Shown here: positions 16,242 through 19,148 of the stretch, one piece after another | How positions within the stretch are numbered: the stretch's first letter is position 1 | Layout of the letters: each line of letters begins with the position of its first letter | Assembly: GCA_025964935.1 (NCBI GenBank) | Contig: JAOPXW010000379.1 | Span: 1-19,148, forward strand | Reading direction: 5' to 3' | DNA from: Friedmanniella sp. | GTDB taxonomy: Bacteria; Actinomycetota; Actinomycetes; Propionibacteriales; Propionibacteriaceae | DNA: 19,148 bases | Position numbers and translations under genes: made by a program | The notes under the pieces: generated by a model | What the model was told of the DNA's origin: nothing | The model's input: only the letters and a program-made list of their open reading frames with translations | Database searches by the model: none

Positions 16242-16514
16242 TCAGACCGAAGCGGTGGCCTCGACCAGGACGTTGATGTTGACCACGCGGCGGCCGCGCT
16301 TGGTGCCGAACTCGACGTGACCCGGACGCAGGGCGAACAGGGTGTCGTCCTTGCCGCGGCCCACACCGTCGCCGGGGTGGAAGTGGGTGCCGCGCTGGCG
16401 GACGATGATCTCGCCGGCGTTCACGAGCTGGCCGCCGAAGCGCTTGACGCCCAGCCGCTGGGAGTTGGAGTCCCGCCCGTTACGGGTGGAGGATGCGCCC
16501 TTTTTGTGTGCCAT
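16242..16514 (-). CDS. rpmA: 50S ribosomal protein L27
   Basis: This is a 90-aa ribosomal protein near the peptidyl-transferase centre. The family core is clear: [20 protein letters not shown] at the N-terminus, [16 protein letters not shown] and [19 protein letters not shown]. It starts directly at MAHKKG, so it lacks the cleaved N-terminal extension of Firmicutes L27. The start follows GAGG at about 7 nt and lies 9 nt after the rplU stop, so both are in one transcript. A terminator-like hairpin follows. Confidence 0.98.
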   Translation of the reverse strand: MAHKKGASSTRNGRDSNSQRLGVKRFGGQLVNAGEIIVRQRGTHFHPGDGVGRGKDDTLFALRPGHVEFGTKRGRRVVNINVLVEATASV

Positions 16515-16523
16515 GTCGTCGCC

Positions 16524-16832
16524 TCAGCTCTCGATACCGGTGACCTTGACCTGGGTGTACCGCTGACGGTGCCCCTGGCGCTTGCGGTATCCGGTCTTGT
16601 TCTTGTACTTCAGGATGTGGATCTTCGGACCCTTGGTGGCCGCCAGAACCTCAGCGGTGACCGACACGGACTCCAGCGCGGACTTGTCCGAGGTGACGCT
16701 CTCGCCGTCGACGAGGAGAAGAGCCTGCAGGTTCAGATTCGAACCCACGGCGTCGTCGACCTTGTCGATCTCGAGGACGTCGCCGACGGCGACCTTGTGC
16801 TGGCGGCCGCCACTACGCACGATCGCGTACAC
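16524..16832 (-). CDS. rplU: 50S ribosomal protein L21
   Basis: This is a 102-aa protein of the large subunit that binds 23S rRNA. It has the usual [18 protein letters not shown] start, the [31 protein letters not shown] basic segment (written here as [11 protein letters not shown] and [16 protein letters not shown]) and the C-terminal TQVKVTGI strand. GTG at 16832 gives the normal family length and follows AGGTCAGG; the frame is open to 16922 but the extra residues are not L21-like. It is the first gene of the rplU-rpmA(-obg-proB) operon and divergent from the HipA-like gene. Confidence 0.97.
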   Translation of the reverse strand: MYAIVRSGGRQHKVAVGDVLEIDKVDDAVGSNLNLQALLLVDGESVTSDKSALESVSVTAEVLAATKGPKIHILKYKNKTGYRKRQGHRQRYTQVKVTGIES

Positions 16833-16931
16833 GCCTGACCTACTCTCTTCGATGTCATCTGGAGTGGATGTCGACCCGGCTTGCACACGAGCCCATCCGA
16901 AGGCGCACGCCGCAGCGCACACCGAGGGTCA

Positions 16932-16960
16932 ACATTACGGGGACAGTCGGAACGGGTCAA
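16932..16960 (-). promoter_or_regulatory. Promoter of the rplU operon
   Basis: TTGACC (16960 to 16955, 5/6 match to TTGACA) and TAATGT (16937 to 16932, TANNNT) are spaced by exactly 17 nt on the minus strand. Transcription would start near 16925 and give a leader of about 93 nt before rplU. This is the best housekeeping-type promoter in the window. Confidence 0.6.
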
Positions 16961-17061
16961 ACCGCGACCCGGCCCAGCCGCACCCGCTGCGGACCTTCCC
17001 CCTATCCTCCCCGATCCCACGGCTCCGCTCGACCACGTCCGCGTACGGGGCCCCGGCCGAC

Positions 17062-17073
17062 TAGGTTGATCGG
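17062..17073 (+). promoter_or_regulatory. Possible leaderless promoter -10 for the HipA-like gene
   Basis: TAGGTT (17062-17067) fits TANNNT and is followed by 6 nt and the GTG start at 17074. The block TAGGTTGATC closely resembles TAGATTGACC before proA. No ribosome-binding site and no good -35 are seen. Confidence 0.35.
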
Positions 17074-17832
17074 GTGCTGCCCCGCGTCGTCGCCACCGCC
17101 TATCTGACCCCCCTGCGGGAGGGCGGCTCGCTGCCGGGCCTGGTCGAGGCCGACGACCTGGGCACCTACGTCGTGAAGTTCACCGGCGCCGGGCAGGGGC
17201 CGAAGGCGTTGGTGGCCGAGATCGTGGTCGGCGAGCTGGGCCGGGCGCTGGGCGTCGCGATCCCCGAGCTCGCCCTGATCGAGGTCGACCCCGAGATCGG
17301 CCGCCGTGAGCCCGACCAGGAGGTGCAGGACCTCGTCACCGCGAGCGCCGGCACGAACCTGGCCGTGGACTTCCTCCCCGGCTCGGTCGGCTACGACGCG
17401 GCCTTCGAGGTCCCCGACCGGGTGGCCGCGAGCGTGGTCTGGCTGGACGCCTTCGTGGCCAACGTCGACCGGAGCGCCCGCAACACCAACCTGCTCATCT
17501 GGCACCGGCAGCTCTGGGCCATCGACCACGGTGCCTGCCTGCGCTTCCATCACGCCTGGGGCAGCGTGGCGGCGTTCGCGGGGTCGGCGTACAACTACAG
17601 CGACCACGTGCTGGCCGAGCGGGGAGACCCGCGGACCGTGCACGAGGAGCTGAGCCGGGGGGTCACCGCCGACCTGCTCGCGGACGTGCTCGACCAGGTG
17701 CCCGACGCCTGGCTGCGGCCCGACCCGACCCGGCCCGATGCACGGGCCCCGGCGGACGCGGACGCGGCGCGGTCGGCGTACGGGGAGTACCTGACGGCCC
17801 GGCTGGCGGCGGCGGACCGGTGGCTCCCGTGA
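17074..17832 (+). CDS. HipA-like kinase family protein
   Basis: A 252-aa protein of the HipA-type serine/threonine kinase fold, shorter than E. coli HipA (about 440 aa). Visible kinase elements are TYVVKF with the likely ATP-binding Lys35, a helix with Glu49, the catalytic segment WLDAFVANVDRSARNTNLL (123-141) with Asp132 and Asn137/Asn139, and the metal-binding IDHG (Asp151). The sequence lacks the N-terminal HipA subdomain. The GTG at 17074 was chosen because it is the first start and sits near the fold's first strand. The stop overlaps the start of the DUF3037 gene, so the two are translated together. There is no HipB-like DNA-binding antitoxin nearby. Actinobacterial HipA-like/DUF3037 pairs recur as neighbours, from my general knowledge; the substrate is unknown. 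Confidence 0.8.
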   Translation: MLPRVVATAYLTPLREGGSLPGLVEADDLGTYVVKFTGAGQGPKALVAEIVVGELGRALGVAIPELALIEVDPEIGRREPDQEVQDLVTASAGTNLAVDFLPGSVGYDAAFEVPDRVAASVVWLDAFVANVDRSARNTNLLIWHRQLWAIDHGACLRFHHAWGSVAAFAGSAYNYSDHVLAERGDPRTVHEELSRGVTADLLADVLDQVPDAWLRPDPTRPDARAPADADAARSAYGEYLTARLAAADRWLP

Positions 17833-18221
17833 CCCGGCACGCGTTCCAGTACGCCGTGCTGCGAGCCGTGCCCCGGGTGGAGCGGGGCGAGTTCATCAAC
17901 GTGGGGATCGTCCTCTACTGCCAGGGCCTGGACTTCCTGGAGGCCTCGGTGGTCGTGGACGACGTACGGCTCCGCGCCCTCTCGGAGGACGTGGACCTCG
18001 ATGCCGTCCGCGTGTCCGCCGAGGCGGTCGTGCAGGCCTGCCGGCACCCGGTCGGCTCGGCGCGGGAGAACACCGGGCTGGCCACCCGTTTCGGCATGCT
18101 GACCGCACCCCGGAGCACGGTGGTGCAGCCCTCCCCCGTGCACGCCGGCGTCACCCGCGACCCCACCCAGACCCTGCGTGACCTGCTGGGCAAGCTCGTC
18201 GCACCTCCCAACGGCCGCTGA
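17829..18221 (+). CDS. DUF3037 domain protein, partner of the HipA-like kinase
   Basis: The protein has 130 aa from GTG 17829, whose GTGA overlaps the HipA-like stop by 4 nt; a GTG at 17820 would add three residues. The conserved DUF3037 opening is RHAFQYAVLRAVPRVERGEF followed by INVGIVLYC. The remainder is a mixed region ending in a helix TLRDLLGKLV. It has no signal peptide, membrane segment or recognised catalytic motif. The function is not established; tight coupling to the kinase gene suggests that it is a substrate, regulator or complex partner. It converges on the reductase gene with 34 bp between stops. Confidence 0.8.
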   Translation: MTRHAFQYAVLRAVPRVERGEFINVGIVLYCQGLDFLEASVVVDDVRLRALSEDVDLDAVRVSAEAVVQACRHPVGSARENTGLATRFGMLTAPRSTVVQPSPVHAGVTRDPTQTLRDLLGKLVAPPNGR

Positions 18222-18245
18222 CCCGGTCCGGTCACCCGGTCCGGT
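18221..18245. repeat. 12-bp direct repeat in a convergent gap
   Basis: ACCCGGTCCGGT occurs at 18221-18232 and again at 18234-18245, one base apart, between the stops of two convergent genes. A partial third copy (CCCGGTC) follows near 18251. There is no T tract. It may only reflect GC-rich drift. Confidence 0.5.
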
Positions 18246-18255
18246 GGCGGCCCGG

Positions 18256-19148
18256 TCAGTGGGGGTCGGCGTGGTCCTCAGCCGCGGCCAGCAGCTCGCG
18301 GCGGTGGGCCAGGGTCGTGCGGAGCCGTCCGTGGGTGTGCCCGAGCTCGATCTCGGCGGCGTCGATCCGGTGCCACGCCGGCATGTCCAGCGGGTGCACC
18401 CCCCGCTCCGCCAGCAGGGCGTCCAGCGCACCGGAGCGCCCGTGCACGGTGACCACCCCGCGGGTGACGTCGGCCAGCAGCGAGGACACGGTCTCGACGG
18501 CGTCGGACTTGTTGGTCCCGATGACCCCCGTCGGCCCCCGCTTGATCCAGCCGGTGACGAACTCGTCCGCCGAGAAGCCGCCGTCGCGGATGACCCGGCC
18601 CTCCGCGTGCGGCACCCGCCCGGTGCTCTCGTCGTACGGGACCCCGGGGAGGGCCAGGCCGCGGTAGCCCACCGAGCGCACCACCAGCTGCGCCTCGATC
18701 TCGCGGCGGTGGCCGGTGCCGGCGACTCCCCCGGCCGCCGTGATCTCGGTCGCCTCGACCTCGACGGCTCGCACCCGACCCTCCCCCAGTACGGCCACCG
18801 GCCGGGTCCAGAAGTGCAGGTGGACCCGGCGGGGGGCCCCCGAGGGCGGGCGCTGCGACCACTCCCGGAGGACGGCCACGTTGCGGGCCGCGACCTTGTC
18901 CAGCCCGACCACGGCCAGACTGGTCGCGTCGAGCTCCAGGGCGGCCGGGTCCACCCGCACCTCGACGCCGTCCAGCTCGCCCAGCTCGCGCAGCTCCTTG
19001 GTGGTGAACGTGGTGTGCGCGGGGCCACGGCGGCCGAGGATGTGCACGTCGGTGATCGAGGTCCCGGCCAAGGTGTCGAGGACGTCGTCGGCCATGTCGG
19101 TGTCGGCCAGCTGCTCGGCGGACTTGATCAGCACCCGGGCCACGTCGA
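18256..19148 (-). CDS. fprA: Ferredoxin/adrenodoxin-NADP reductase (FprA type), C-terminal part
   Basis: The 5' end is outside the window: the frame is open to 19148, and its first visible residues DVARVLIK fit the family's NVALDVARIL helix after the NADPH-binding glycine motif. About 297 C-terminal residues are seen. Recognisable parts are ILGRRGPAHTTFTTKELREL, VVRSVGYRGLALPGVPYD and the FAD-contacting GWIKRGPTGVIGTNKSDA, characteristic of FprA, which moves electrons between NADPH and ferredoxins. A GTG at 19143 is an internal valine and not the real start. The last 30 residues are a helical tail. Confidence 0.9.
   Translation of the reverse strand, partial: DVARVLIKSAEQLADTDMADDVLDTLAGTSITDVHILGRRGPAHTTFTTKELRELGELDGVEVRVDPAALELDATSLAVVGLDKVAARNVAVLREWSQRPPSGAPRRVHLHFWTRPVAVLGEGRVRAVEVEATEITAAGGVAGTGHRREIEAQLVVRSVGYRGLALPGVPYDESTGRVPHAEGRVIRDGGFSADEFVTGWIKRGPTGVIGTNKSDAVETVSSLLADVTRGVVTVHGRSGALDALLAERGVHPLDMPAWHRIDAAEIELGHTHGRLRTTLAHRRELLAAAEDHADPH

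Noticed and set aside
1..19148. CRISPR array, insertion sequence or prophage genes
   Set aside because: No regularly spaced repeats, transposase, integrase or phage structural motifs were seen in any frame.

Overview
The window is a high-GC stretch from a chromosome of an actinobacterium. The coding sequence uses mostly G/C third positions and many GTG starts. The backbone order, read on the minus strand, is rplU-rpmA-obg-proB ... proA-(48-aa membrane protein)-nadD-rsfS-histidine phosphatase-tRNA-Ala, an arrangement known from Actinomycetota. I cannot name a genus from the sequence alone.

Layout. Positions 1-46 hold the 5' half of a tRNA-Ala(GGC) gene cut by the window edge. Positions 129-2052 are a tight minus-strand run: a GpgP-like phosphatase, rsfS, nadD and a tiny membrane-protein gene too short for usual ORF callers. 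proA follows at 2114-3376. Between proA and proB lie about 10 kb unrelated to proline synthesis: a FAD-dependent monooxygenase-like gene (minus), a divergent CbxX/EccA-like AAA+ ATPase (plus), a methylated-DNA-cysteine methyltransferase (minus), and a complete peptide-type ABC importer read on the minus strand as lipoprotein-B-C-D-F. From 13547 to 16832 the housekeeping block resumes with proB, obg, rpmA and rplU. Divergent from rplU is a plus-strand pair, a HipA-like kinase and a DUF3037 protein, whose coding regions overlap. The C-terminal part of an FprA-type ferredoxin/adrenodoxin-NADP reductase (minus) runs off the right edge.

Function. The housekeeping genes cover NAD synthesis (nadD), the first two proline-synthesis steps (proB, proA) and ribosome supply and control (L21, L27, Obg, RsfS). 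The ABC operon should import peptides or similar solutes; its last gene starts 7 nt from ogt, so the DNA-repair enzyme is probably co-transcribed with it. The most interesting non-housekeeping items are the HipA-like/DUF3037 pair without a HipB-type regulator, the lone AAA+ ATPase with an altered Walker A, and the 48-aa membrane protein. Several genes without a clear ribosome-binding site carry a -10-like TANNNT (or GACAAT) exactly 6 nt before the start codon, which suggests leaderless transcription. All intergenic gaps are under 300 bp. I saw no insertion sequences, CRISPR arrays or phage genes.
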